A stretch of DNA of 64,000 bases from Anastrepha obliqua (lineage: Eukaryota; Arthropoda; Insecta; Diptera; Tephritidae): positions 159,280,792-159,344,791 of the forward strand of contig NC_072892.1 in the NCBI RefSeq assembly GCF_027943255.1, given 5' to 3'. Below, one piece after another: positions 31,660 through 42,537 of the stretch (its first letter is position 1; each line of letters begins with the position of its first letter). Below the pieces are notes generated by a model. The model was given only the letters and a program-made list of their open reading frames with translations, had not been told where the DNA came from and searched no databases. The translations under genes and the position numbers were made by a program.

Positions 31660-33650
31660 TTTTTTGTCGGCACAACATTAAGTCCACTGTATTGCACTCG
31701 GATTCCCTTTTAATTTTCTTTAAATCTACCCGACTTCCGAAGAAGTCTGAGCAGATCTTGTGGTGCCAAGGAGTCAAGATGGTCGCTTCTTGACACATCA
31801 GTGACAAAGACGTCAAGCCTGGTTCGACCAAAGACGGGACAAACGCATAAAAAGTGGTCCGCCCTCTCATCCTCCTCTCCACAAGCTAGGCAGAGTACAC
31901 TGTCTGAGATTCCCGTCATTAGTCTAGCCAGCTCCCTGCAGTCCCTTCTGCTTAATGACAGGAGGATTTGCGACAGTCGGCCGGATATGACAGGTAACAT
32001 CAGTTTAGTCCATCTGCAGCCTCTCTCAGCCTGCCAAGATCGCTTGTGGGTCGTAGTAACCTACAAGTGGCTTTCATGGCTGCAGAAGAGAGTAGCAGAA
32101 CGGGCTTGGCACCAAAGAAGTTGGCCTCAGAGCCAACAATACCCGCGTATCCCGGGACCCATGTTAGCATCGGGCTATTATGTCTAACGACATAGTTCAG
32201 CCTGGATTTACAGGACTCGCTTACCCTTGAAGTGGTTGGGGGGCTGTCTAAGACCATGAGCGCAGCTTGGCTGTCGCTGCAGACACATATGGATCTGCCT
32301 CTCCATCTGTTTTCCACAATAAAGTTCTTCTCTTCTTGAACAGCACACATCTCCGCTTGAAACACAGATGCATGCATTCCAAGAGCAAAGTGCAGTTTTA
32401 TCCCACTGGATTCCACGTAGACACCAGAACCGGAACCGTGCTCGGTCCTGGAGCCATCCGTAAAAATACGACAACAGTGTTTGCGGGCTCATTTTCAGAG
32501 TTTGACCATAACTGAGCCTCTGGCAGCCCTACACTGTATCTCTTTTCAAGTATGACTCTTGATGGCATGGAGTCAAGGGGCATAGAGAAAATCGTTGGGT
32601 CAAAGTCCATGCCTTCTCTGTTTTCCAATGCCGGACAGCGGCCGTACCAGTTCTCATTGTGGTTTAGCTTGCAGATGGCCTTCAAGGCCTCTCCTTGGAT
32701 GAAAGCATGAAGTGGTGGTAGACCAGTCAGAGCATCTAATGCCGGGCCTGAATAGTCGGAAAAGCTCACGTGGTCACAGTGCGTTGTAGTCTCGATAAGG
32801 TCCTCCTGACTCCAACGAAAGAGTATCTACTCATCCAGACCACTGATGCATAGGTGATAATAGGTCTTATCATAGCACCTTGCTGGGACCCACGTTTTCC
32901 CAAAGACATCTTTACACTGCCAGAAATTGTCAGTGCTTTGGATGCTTTTATTTCAGAGTGTGACTTCCAAAGAAGTTTTCTATCGAGAATTACTCCAAGA
33001 TATTTGATTTCCTTGGATATCTGGATTGTGACTTCTTTTAGCTTAAGCAGAACGAGTCCATCAAGCTTCCTCCTTCTGGTAAAGAGAACAATACAAGCTT
33101 TGGTGGGGTTTGCCCATAGCCCATTAGCACAGCACCAAGTGTCAACCATATCCACAGGCAACGTCGTCCGCATATGCTTGTGAGTAGACTCCAGCATCAT
33201 TTAAGGTGGTGAGTACAGGATCGATCACCATGCACCAGAGCAATGGAGAAAGCACACTACCTTGGGGGCAGCCTCTATTAACCCCGGACGACACCAGCAG
33301 ATCCTCCTCCGCTCACACCGTGACGATTCTTTGGGTTAGCATTGAATGAATTCAATTCACCAGCACCGGTCTGCACCATGTCTGCTGACAGAGCTGCACA
33401 TACCGTCCAAAAAAATGTTCATAGCGTAGTCCCTCCTGTCGATGGCCAGCTCTATCCTAGCAACAAGGTTTCGCAGAGCCAACTCGCAGGATTTTCCGGT
33501 TTGATAGGCATGCTGAAATGGAGAGAGTGGGTAAACCTTCAGCGACCTCTGACGCATACGCAACTCAACTAGCCGTTCGAGACTTTTCAGCATGAAAGAG
33601 ATCATGCAGATAGGTCTAAAGCTTTTAGGGCTTTTTCATCCACCATAAAG
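31660..33650 (-). mobile_element. RNase H-bearing non-LTR element, ~2 kb relic
   Basis: Minus-strand order: ISFMLKSLERLVELRMRQRS and FQHAYQTGKSCELALRNLV (RT fingers), a palm remnant, then WCCANGLWANPTKACIVLFT, KEIKYLGVILDRKLLW and IRPIITYASVVW (palm end and thumb). After these come PLHAFIQGEALKAICKLN, an RNase H domain (FTDGS-like start damaged; FQAEMCAV; CVCSDSQAALMVLDS; LTWVPGYAGIVGSEANFFGA) and the C-terminus VLCLACGEEDERADHFLCVC, PQDLLRLLRKSGRFKEN. The catalytic RT aspartate pair lies in a frame-shifted, deleted part (~33200-33300). Four long open stretches remain (144, 138, 123 and 96 aa). Confidence 0.75.
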
Positions 33651-35960
33651 ACCTGACCTTGCACTATCTGATTACTTTTTGCTTCGATCTTTATAAGATT
33701 CCTTGAATGGTAAAAACTTCAATAATGATGATGATGTCAAATCGTACCTGATTTAGTTGTTTGCTAATAAAAACCAGAAGTTTTATGAACGTAGTATTTT
33801 GATGCTGCCTGAAATATGCAAAAGGTCATTGATCAAAATGGACAATACATTACAGAATAAAGTTATGTAGTTCCATGAAAAAATTGTCTAAAAAAAATCC
33901 GCATTTACTTAGCTGCCAACCCAATACATAGTGATGACCCCTACTATTTCCCTCTAACTATTTCTGTACAGGGTGCATGCATACACATTCACATAGACGC
34001 ATTTACATACGAGTACATTTATGTATGCGCTGTGGTATTTTTTAATCGCTTCAACAGCGCTATGAACTTGGCATGATTATCAAACAGTTTATTAGCCTGA
34101 TCATCAATATTGCATGTATGTTGCTGCTGTTGGTGTTGTGTTCTGCCTATGGTGTTATTGGCATTTGTGTTATTGTTGCAGTTTTATACGCTCATTGAGC
34201 GCCCAATTACGATTTACCCACCTTCGAACGTTCATTGCGCTTCCGGAGATTCAAAATCTTGATCCCAATCCCACCACAACATTTTGTAGCGCGTTTTTAG
34301 CACATTTTTTCTTCTTCTTATTGCGCTTTTCGATTGTTTTATTTTTCTTTTTTTTTTTTTTGTTTTTTGCCTTTATTTTCTTTTTTTGCACGCCAACAGC
34401 GGCAGTTATTAATTGCATCGAGATCATCGCCGTCATTATTATCGATTGACGCGACTGCAGTACTACCAACACCACACACATACATACATACCCGCTCGTA
34501 CATACTTATTTGCAAGCAGCACAACTGCAATGCCTTGTATTGCACAGTGTAACCTCTTATGCCGCTGGGCCGTGCACCGATAAGTCAGTCAGTCTCTGTC
34601 GCTGCTGCAGTGGTGTACTCGCAGCTTATTGAGCGGATCGATGGTTGGCAGCGCAATCGCTCAAAGTGATCTGTGTTGGGCAGTGCATGAAAGTGGCGTA
34701 CGCGCCTCCACTCTCTCTCGCACACACATACACACTTACAAGGGCATTGTGTTCGTGTATTGCATAAGTGCATGTACGTACATGGACCCTTACAACAAAA
34801 TGGGCGCATAACCCGTAGCATTAAAGGTTTTAACAAATTACGAAAGTAGGCAGGTGAGGGAAAAGCTGGATGGTTTAAGTTTAGACTCTTTATTTGTAGG
34901 TATGTATGCATGTGTGTGTGTGTGTAAGAAAAAATTTGTTAATGAGTATTTGCCTTCGCGGCTTCGCCTCTTGTGGTTCAATATCCTGATCGAACAAGAC
35001 ACAAATTTAATGACTCGTTTGAGGGCGCAAGCACATCCATTCATACACACACATACATACATACATACAAGTGAGTACGAGTACTAAATGCTTAAAATTA
35101 GATGAGTATCTTTTATTGTTGCTGCCTCCACACCAACGCACACATACAATCACACACACTTTACCGCTTATGCCTTTGTGTGAGAATGCCTTAGTATTAG
35201 CCACAAACAAGCGCTTGCTCGTTTCCCAGATGATCGCAAATTTGCGATCGGCTGCGGCAATTCTGATGTTATGCTTAAAATTAACGAAAACTTAACGGCT
35301 GATCGCTCATAATTTTAATCAATCTGCTGTGGGCTACTGATGGGCAATAAAACGTAGGTATGTACATATGTATGTATTATGTATGTATGTATGTACTAGT
35401 TATGAGTGTATGCGGAAATGTTATTTATGCAATCGTATTGCTTATCGGCTCGAAATTTGAAAGTACACATACATACAAATATTTGTTAAAAATTATTAAA
35501 GGGCTGCAACTTGCACACTTAGGTCCACACTTACATACATACACACAATTGTATAAAAACATACTAATGATAATATTTTTTATGTGCATGCCATCGTGCA
35601 ATTATTGAAAGGAAACAAATTTTGGCAAGCAATCAGATTTTGTAACTGATCCCTTTTTCTAGATGAATTCAGCTAAATTAGTGCATTGACCTCACTTAGT
35701 GGCGAACGATTCGTCCTCACATTTGTTTAGCGCAGAAAACAAATTGCATACATACATATGCACATGTTTTTTTTTTCTGGGATGACGCCCGTGAAGAGGA
35801 AACTCTCATTAGTACTGCTATACCGGCATCGCAGTATGCACGACTTGTAGCCTTGCAGCTACGCCTAGCTACTAAACACCTCTCCACAACCTAGCACTCT
35901 CGCCGCGGAACTGCCACAAAGGTATTACCTTACGAGGTTGTTTAGCTCAAAAGCTCCTAA
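33651..35960. other. Spacer with CATA/GTAT and CA microsatellites and a T-rich tract
   Basis: Simple repeats occur at about 34912-34925 (GT), 35040-35070 (CATA) and 35360-35396 (GTAT), with a T-rich block at 34304-34395. Frames here are made of simple sequence. The segment 35770-35960 is of more balanced composition and may be part of an element, but it has no recognisable domain. Confidence 0.6.
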
Positions 35961-36200
35961 TTATTGTTGGCGCCTGCTAAACTCCGCACGTCTTAGATCG
36001 TTATGAATCTCTGTTACATGCGCACAGATTCCTTTCCAACTATCAGCTGACTTCTGCATGAAGTCTACAATATTTTCACCGTTTAAGATTTTATTGATTT
36101 CGGGACAGAGTTTTTTAGTGATAGTTAAAATAAGGATTTCATTGTCACTGGTCGTCACTTTTTTTACCGCAACTTGTTTAACACGTTCCCTGCCAGACAT
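35961..36200 (-). CDS. Small hypothetical frame starting inside a piggyBac-type terminal repeat
   Basis: A 79-aa frame reads MSGRERVKQVAVKKVTTSDN, then ILTITKKLCPEINKILNGEN, IVDFMQKSADSWKGICAHVT and EIHNDLRRAEFSRRQQ. Composition is protein-like (charged helices), unlike its low-complexity surroundings. The first six codons are the terminal repeat of the element at 36182-37829. The original gene, if any, therefore either was cut by the insertion or gained a start from it. I do not recognise a family; a gag-like segment of a non-LTR element is one possibility. Confidence 0.3.
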   Translation of the reverse strand: MSGRERVKQVAVKKVTTSDNEILILTITKKLCPEINKILNGENIVDFMQKSADSWKGICAHVTEIHNDLRRAEFSRRQQ

Positions 36201-36561
36201 TTTACTCTGAGAACAGTTCTCTTATTGTCACTGAAACTGCGTTAAAAACTCTCAACCAGGAGAGGCGTACATCGAAAACGGTACACCTGGGATGGAACGT
36301 GTTCACTGCACTTTTTCATGTTTCAATCAGTTGTTTATTCGCGTACCGTTGATACGACAATTACTGCTTTACTGAAGCTGGGATTTATTTATAGTTCAGT
36401 GTGTTTCTAAAGTACAATAAACGAAGAAAACACGGTACGTACATACTATTTCAGTGTTATAGACCAGGATAGTTTGCATTTAAAAATGTTTGCAATTTTT
36501 CCCTCCTTTTATTCCTCAGACCTTTGCCAAACTTTACAATAATTACTCCTTATTAGCGGAC

Positions 36562-36978
36562 ATGGCATCACAAAGCAACAGTTTTTCAAGTGATGATTCT
36601 GACGTTGCACTCGCAGGAACAAAACGCCGTCGGATTACGCGAGTAAGCTTTTCCGAAGATTTTTCAGACAGTTCAGAGGAAATCATACCTCTTCATCGTC
36701 TTTCTACACGTGGCTCTAGGATTTTACCCAGTAGTGAAGCTGAAAATGCTGAATCTTCTGTAAACGCCATAGCCACTTCGAATATACAATACTTAGATTG
36801 GACTGATCCCATCAGAAACCAACCACGCCTTTCGTTGGTACATCGGGTTTCAAAACATTTAATCAAACTTGTGAAAAACCAGAAGATATTTATTTTTTGC
36901 TGGTGAATGATGAATTTTTCGAACTTGTAGTCATAGAAACCAATCGGTGTATGCGCCAAAATTACTGTTAGAAGAAAC
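36562..36978 (+). pseudogene. piggyBac-type transposase, N-terminal part
   Basis: The start MASQSNSFSSDDSDVALAGT is chosen because it opens the usual acidic, serine-rich leader. A farther upstream ATG (36490) reads untypical sequence. Then come KRRRITRVSFSEDFSDSSEE and, after a frameshift near 36825, FVGTSGFKTFNQTCEKPEDI followed by DEFFELVVIETNR. The last block is the start of the DDE_Tnp_1_7 domain ('DE.FE.IV.ETNRYA'). A TAG follows soon after. The catalytic aspartates lie further on and are missing. In a complete relative this enzyme moves the element at TTAA without leaving a footprint. Confidence 0.8.
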
Positions 36979-37167
36979 ATTGTCGCGATTAGCCGAATGA
37001 AACCAATGGGCAACAGCGAGATAAAACGTTTTTTTTTTGCTTATTATGTGGATGGAAATTGAAAAACTTTCAGAAATAAGTTTGTATTGGTCCAAAGATC
37101 CGGCATATTCGCAAACTCTTCCATCTTCAATAGTTCTGCGATAGTTGGGAGGAGGAACTACCTGTAC

Positions 37168-37628
37168 TAGGGCGGGTCGATTTAAAAATCGCTCATTGCT
37201 CTGTGAAAATCGTGTTCTAGGGATCAAAATAAGAAACTTCGCCGAAGGAACTATACCTCTAAAACGAATTCTGATGTCCCCCAATTTGGGTCGAACGAAA
37301 AATCCCACTTTGACCCATTTATAGTGCTCCAATCGAATCCAAATGTATGACCCACCCCCACTAACTTTGGACGGCCGATCCACCCATGCCAGTGGCACAC
37401 TCCCTGGAACTCCCCTGGGGGGTTCCCCATACAATCATTTCAAAATATCACCATTTTTGGCCTTTACATGAGAAAAGAAACTAAAAAGTTCGACCCAAAT
37501 TGGGGGAAATCAGAGTTCGTTTTAGAGATATGGTTCCTTCGGCGAAGTTTCTTATTTTGATCCCTAGAATATGGTTTTCACAGAGCAATGGGCGATTTTT
37601 TTGCCTCCCCACAAATCGACCCGGCCTA
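37168..37628. mobile_element. hAT-like foldback MITE, copy A, 461 bp
   Basis: ACCTGTAC flanks both ends (37160-37167 and 37629-37636), an 8-bp target duplication. The ends are inverted copies beginning TAGGSCGGGTCGATTT and stay similar for about 150 bp each, so the element can fold into a long hairpin. No coding capacity. An 8-bp duplication with TA-starting ends points to the hAT superfamily. It lies within the piggyBac-like element and is therefore younger. Confidence 0.85.
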
Positions 37629-37829
37629 ACCTGTACCCTTATGTTTTAACAAAGTCCATCGTAATATTCCTTTGTAATTGCATACAAACTTGTCACATAA
37701 ATGTTAAATAATAAATACTAATTATATTTCCACTAAAATGGTTTATTTTAAACTTATATAGACATCAGAAAAATATTATGTAGGGCGTATGGACGGAAAG
37801 TCTTCAAAAGTCTTCTGGCAGGGAACGTG

Positions 37830-38443
37830 TTAATGTAAAATGGCCACAAATATATCAAAACTTCTTAATGTTTCCTTTGTCAGCTTCCGTTTTAATTAAA
37901 CAGTTGTCACTTTAGGTGTTCACTCGCGAATGATTTTTGGTCTTGCCAACAAAAATCGAATTATTGACATTTTTGTCCACTTTATTAGTTGATCCATTCC
38001 ACAACAATATGCAACGGTATTTTATCACTTCAAATGCATTGGTACGACGAGTGCAGTCATTAGTTCCCGCCATAAGTTGGGGAACACAGTCTGCAGAATT
38101 TCGACGCTTATCACTGTCTTAGACATTTTTTGCATTTTGCTGTTGTTGTAAGATAAATTATGAGCTGTTATTGCAGTATTACCTTTTCTCACTATAGAGA
38201 ATTGCACACAGAAAACAGTTCGTAAAATCAAATAAAAGCTCAGTAAAAACAAAGTTGATTTTTACGAACCATTTTTTCGGGGGTTACAATAAAGATCAAT
38301 TTTTGATATTTTCCTATTGTAAACTTTGAACATTTCGGCTTCTTAATCAAGTTGGAGAAGAAAATAAGGAATTTTAAATGTTTTTAATAGGTTGGCTTTT
38401 TTCGGAAGTACCCATTTGTAAATACATATACATATGTGTATAT
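37830..38443. other. Spacer
   Basis: No coding or repeat signal recognised. Confidence 0.5.
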
Positions 38444-39324
38444 TAGGGCGGGTCGATTTAAAAATCGCTTATTGCTCTGTGAAAATCATATTCTAGGGAT
38501 CAAAATAAGAAACTTTGCCGACGAAACCATACCTCTAAAACGAATTCTGATGTCCCCCAATTTGCGTCGAACGAAAAATCCCACTTTAACCCATTTAGAG
38601 TGCTCCAATCGAGTCCAAATGTATGACCGACCCCCACTAACTTTGGACGTCCGATCCACCCATGCCAGTGGCACACCCCCTGGAACTCCCCTGGGGGGTT
38701 CCCCATACAATCATTTCAAAATATCACCATTTTTGGCCTTTACATGAAAAAATTAGCTAAATGGCTATGTTTTTTCTTTATTTTTATTTATTTATAATAA
38801 TATTTATTACTTATTTATAATTATATCTATTTTTTCTCTTAAGAAATTTATTTAGTCAGAACATATCGTCCCCTTAGTATTAAAATAGCCTATAAATTTT
38901 TTGATGTTTTGAGAAAATGAATTTCAAACTTTTTGTCGAAAGTAGCTCTCACTCAAATCTCGTTATGTCTGTAAATATTTATTATTTTTTGACTGACGTT
39001 TTGACCCACTTTGTGGAACTAGAATTTGACAAAATTTTGACCACATATAAAATCGACGATGGAGAATCCAAAAATTCAATAAAAAAATAATAGCCTATGA
39101 GCTCATAGGCTATTATTATACTAAGGGGACGATATGTAAATGAAAAAATTAATTTAAGTGAGTTATAGAAAAGAAACTAAAAAGTTCGACCCAAATTCGG
39201 GGGCATCAGAATTCGTTTTAGAGGTATGGTTCCGTCGGCAAAGTTTCTTATTTTGATCCCTAGAATATGATTTTCACAGAGCAATGGGCGATTTTTTTGT
39301 CTCCCCACAAATCGGCCCGGCCTA
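38444..39324. mobile_element. hAT-like foldback MITE, copy B, interrupted
   Basis: The same ends as copy A are seen (TAGGGCGGGTCGATTT left, inverted right), and the flanking 8-mers GTGTATAT and GTATATAT differ at one base. Compared with copy A there are ~425 extra bases between about 38749 and 39172. They contain another MITE at 38876-39132. The copy without the extra DNA would be ~455 bp, as in copy A. Confidence 0.8.
38876..39132. mobile_element. TA-flanked MITE, 257 bp
   Basis: TA stands on both sides (38874-38875, 39133-39134). Inverted ends begin TCGTCCCCTTAGTATWAWAA and continue with TAGCCTAT. No coding frame. The size and the TCG.CCC opening resemble the 256-bp element at 48682-48937, suggesting one Tc1/mariner-type MITE superfamily. 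Confidence 0.75.
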
Positions 39325-39554
39325 GTATATATACCCATAATATATATTTCAAAAACATATTTAGATGACATGCATGTAAATATATTTATGTGTATACACA
39401 CAGGTGAGCTATAAGCTATACATAGGCTTGGTATAGTTAAAATGCAGTTGAATGCATGCAATATTTATATGGCTTTTTTGTTAAATTTTTTTCAAGTACG
39501 CTTAACCCATAGGTGCTCAATGTCTTTGACAGCCCCTAGTGAAATTTTCCAACG

Positions 39555-39690
39555 AATCTTTTTGTAGAACATATTAACCCTTTAATACCCAGTTTAAGAG
39601 GGCTTTTGAACAGTTTGTGAAAAAATGAGTTCAATAGTCACATAACGGTGGGGTTCAACGGGTTAAAATGTTCTACAAAAAGATTTATCA
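39555..39690. repeat. Short foldback repeat, ~135 bp
   Basis: AATCTTTTTGTAGAACAT at the left and ATGTTCTACAAAAAGATT at the right are exact inverted copies, each followed inward by a TTAACCC/GGGTTAA word. The ~90 bp between is non-coding. A miniature element or hairpin; family unknown. Confidence 0.6.
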
Positions 39691-40232
39691 TTGAATTTTA
39701 CTAAAAGTCCTATAAGACGAAAATTTAAGAAAAATCAATATTTGTACTGGACTTGCCATATTATTTAATATGGCATTTGATCAATAATGCGAAACTTTAA
39801 TACAATGTAAAAAAAATTGTGGTCCGGTAGACCAATACCCAGTTGGGGGTTTTACTATTCTAAATACATGAGTACTTTCATTTGCAATTGCTTTGACTTG
39901 AGCCCAAGCCGATGAGTTGAAAATTGTTGCACTGTGTTATTTAGTGCACTATGCCCAACCCTGTTTCGGGGGCATAGCTTGGGCATTGGAACAAGACGTG
40001 ATCAACATCTTCTTCCTTCTCCTTGTAGCTGGCCAGTTTGTTGCCCTGAAAAGAATTAAGTTAGGTAGTAATTTGCTTCCTCACGATTCTTTTCTTTCCT
40101 TTTCGTAAGAGTAGGTATTATCCCATATACCTGTTCCACCCTTCTCGCCAGTGGGCGATCGAATGACTCCTTTCTACGGCTGCAATTTCTTACGCCTTGC
40201 TCTACCGCTGTGTTTGGATAGCTTAATATATA

Positions 40233-40406
40233 CAGGGTTGGCCATCTTAAACTGACCCATGTGATTATTAAAAAAATATGGAAAAAGAAACATTTTTTTG
40301 TATTTCATTGTGAAAAACATTTAATTTAGTTCAAGGAGATTCGTTTACATCACTTTTTGAATATGATATCGCGCAAGTGGTCGCCCTTAGCACGTATTTG
40401 GATATG
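40233..40406 (-). mobile_element. Partial tandem duplicate of a mariner end
   Basis: The sequence CAGGGTTGGCCATCTTAAAC and the next ~150 bases repeat almost exactly at 40409-40575. The copy stops at CTTAGCACGTA and is joined to the full derivative by TTTGGATATG. A TTGGATA word also precedes it at 40214-40221. The duplication probably arose by slippage or gene conversion rather than by a second transposition. Confidence 0.75.
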
Positions 40407-40408
40407 TA

Positions 40409-40768
40409 CAGGGTTGGCCATCTTAAACTGACCCATGTGATTATTAAAAAAATATGGAAAAAGAAACATTTTTTTGTGTTTCATTGTGAAAAAAATTTAA
40501 TTTAGTTCAAGGAGATTCGTTTACATCACTTTTTGAATATGATATCGCGCAAGTGGTCGCCCTTAGCTCGTATAGCGTAATGTGCCCGTTTTTCGGCGTT
40601 TTCCATAGTTTTGGCCAGCGTCTCGGCCGATATGGCGGCTATTTCCCGTCGGATATTGGCCTTAAGTGCGCCTAGTGTCTTTGGCTTGTTGACGTAAACC
40701 TTAGATTTCAAATTACAGTAAAAAGTTATAGGGTTACTCAATGGGTCAGTTTAATATGGCCAACCCTG
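40409..40768 (-). mobile_element. Mariner derivative, 360 bp, TA flanked
   Basis: TA stands at 40407-40408 and 40769-40770. Ends are inverted copies of CAGGGTTGGCCATMTTAAAC. The minus strand keeps only the transposase C-terminus (KSKVYVNKPKTLGALKANIR, IAAISAETLAKTMENAEKR, RAKGDHLRDIIF), 71 aa open. Such C-termini belong to the DD41D-type mariners. Removing it and its duplicate rejoins the non-LTR protein (MKTVYY to LSKHSG) in frame. Confidence 0.8.
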
Positions 40769-41560
40769 TAGTATACTGTCTTCATTTCTTTTGCCAAAAT
40801 GTCAACCGGAATTAGTCCTGCAATGACGGAGGAAGCGTCATCAGAAATTGTGCGAAAGCCACAGATAGTCCGCAAAGCGCTTAGCCAATACAGCGTCCGG
40901 CACTCGAAGAGATGGATATTAGTTTTCATGAATAGCCGTTTATGTTCAATGCCCAGTTCGGTGACGCATATAAAAGGACCGAGCCGACAACCCTAGTATA
41001 TAGTAGCTTTTTCTTATGGCTAGGGCCACCATTATTTGCCATTATTCATACCAGATAGGTATGTTTTCGGCTGTTTTCGCATGCCTTCTTCACAGCATAT
41101 CCTAGGTGAGTTTTAAAGTTTAGACGACTTTCTATCATCACCTTTAAGTATTTAATATCAAATTTTGAATTGATAATTACAGTCCTAACATTTACCTTCA
41201 CAAACTCTACGTCCCGCATGCAGCTTATTAAAACCACGTTAGCTTTGTTCTTAGCTAATTCCAAGTTCATGAACGTCAAGCAAACCTTGATTCTATTTAC
41301 AGATTCGCTAGCGATCCTCTCAATATATTGGACGTGTTTGGCTACCATTACCACTGCGCTATCATACGCGAATCCAATGATTTTAGTTCTGGGAAGCGTA
41401 CGCAATCTTAGGACACCATTGTACATTAGGTTCCATAGTAGTGGGCCTAAAACTGATTCTTGGGGGACCCCTACCGACACGCTGTTCTTCTCAATGTCCT
41501 TGTCGCTTCTTAAGCTCAGTTTAGGATCGCAAAAATAGCTCCCAATTATGTGTATATATA

Positions 41561-42103
41561 GGGTTTTTCAGTAAGAGCGCTTCAACTTTTGAACTTTTTT
41601 GAATAAAACACAAACGGTTTGACTTTTTTAACTAATTTTTTTTTTATTATCGAGTTTGAACATATACATTTAAGTATGAAATTCGATTTCTTTTGCATGA
41701 CCACCGCGTGCACGTTTTACGAAGTCCAATCGTTGAACCCAATTTTCGACCACTCTTTTGCATAAATCGGCCGAAAGTCTAGCAATTTCGCGTTCAATAT
41801 TGGCTCTGAGCTCACAAATCGGCGCCGGCTTATTACTGTAGACCAATGACTTCACATAACCCCAAAACGGGACGGCTTGTTAAATGGATCGTAAAATGGC
41901 CGTAATGCTCTTAAAGTAGCAGCAACAGAACGATTATTTTCATACAAAATTTGCACGATTTGCAATCGTTGCTCAAGTGTGTAGCGTTCCATGATGAAAT
42001 GTATACTAATGAAGTTTACAAATGACAAGCGAAAAATAAAAAATATTGCGTCGTTCGCCCTCCCTATCGGAAAAAAGTTGAAGCGCACCTATTGAATAAC
42101 CCT
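41561..42103 (-). mobile_element. Mariner derivative, ~543 bp
   Basis: Inverted ends: GGGTTTTTCAGTAAGAGCGC left and, read inward from the right, GGGTTATTCAATAGGTGCGC; both continue TTCAAC. The minus strand starts at 41992 with MERYTLEQRLQIVQILYENN, VAATLRALRPF, then jumps by deletion to YVKSLVYSNKPAPICELRAN, IARLSADLCKRVVENWVQRL and RARGGHAKEIEFHT. The catalytic region is lost and the junction is out of frame. Probably DD41D-type. Confidence 0.75.
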
Positions 42104-42537
42104 CTTTATTTTTTGAAATCGGATTTTTAAAACTTCAAAACAGTAAATTGTGTATACCTGATTCAATTGTATTTGTATAAAGAAAGCGAAATACATTTAC
42201 TTTTCATTTGTTGGTCGGTATTTTTGCAATTTTGTAACTTGAATATCCATTTTTTAACCAGAATGTAAACAAAAAAATAATACCTAAAATTCAAATAAAA
42301 CAAAAATTTAAGGACTAAAGAGTAGTTGTGGTAGTAGTATTGTAGTAATTATTGCAAATAAAAGCAAAATATACAAAATTGCAAATTTACTTATTGTAAA
42401 TAATATGAAGAAAAAATTGTAGAAATTCCCTTTTCCTAAACTCATAGTTTTAGCATTGAAAAGTTTTGATTAGAAAATTTTAACAATAATAATTATTTCA
42501 TGAAACTCCAAATGAAAAAAGTGGGGCGCATAAAATA

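Larger units (their letters stand above)
36182..37829 (+). mobile_element. piggyBac-like element with TTAA duplication, transposase decayed
   Basis: TTAA stands at 36178-36181 and 37830-37833. The ends are inverted copies of CACGTTCCCTGCCAGA. Inside is the N-terminal part of a piggyBac-type transposase on the plus strand. The element is 1648 bp, of which 461 bp is a later MITE (37168-37628) plus its duplicated 8 bp. The remaining ~1.2 kb is shorter than an autonomous piggyBac (2-2.5 kb), so the catalytic core is deleted. Confidence 0.85.
39900..41555 (-). mobile_element. Non-LTR element, RT to C-terminus, split by a mariner derivative
   Basis: Minus-strand order: IIGSYFCDPKLSL, VGVPQESVLGPLLWNLMYNG (RT block 4), IIGFAYDSAVVMVAK (catalytic FADD changed to FAYD), LELAKNKANVVLISC, IKYLKVMIESRLNFKTHLGY, YASPNWALN and SSVIAGLIPVDILAKE. 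The mariner at 40233-40768 interrupts here. RKESFDRPLARRVEQV, EANYYLT.FFSG and VDHVLFQCPSYA follow. The 144-aa RT frame is open. R1/jockey-like without a visible RNase H. The left part of the protein is missing beyond 41555, where another mariner begins. Confidence 0.75.

Noticed and set aside
34251..34481. Lys-rich frames opposite the T-rich block
   Set aside because: Pure artefact of a T/A homopolymer-rich tract.
35040..35396. CRISPR-like or ordered spacer repeat
   Set aside because: These are CATA/GTAT microsatellites typical of flies, without spacer structure.
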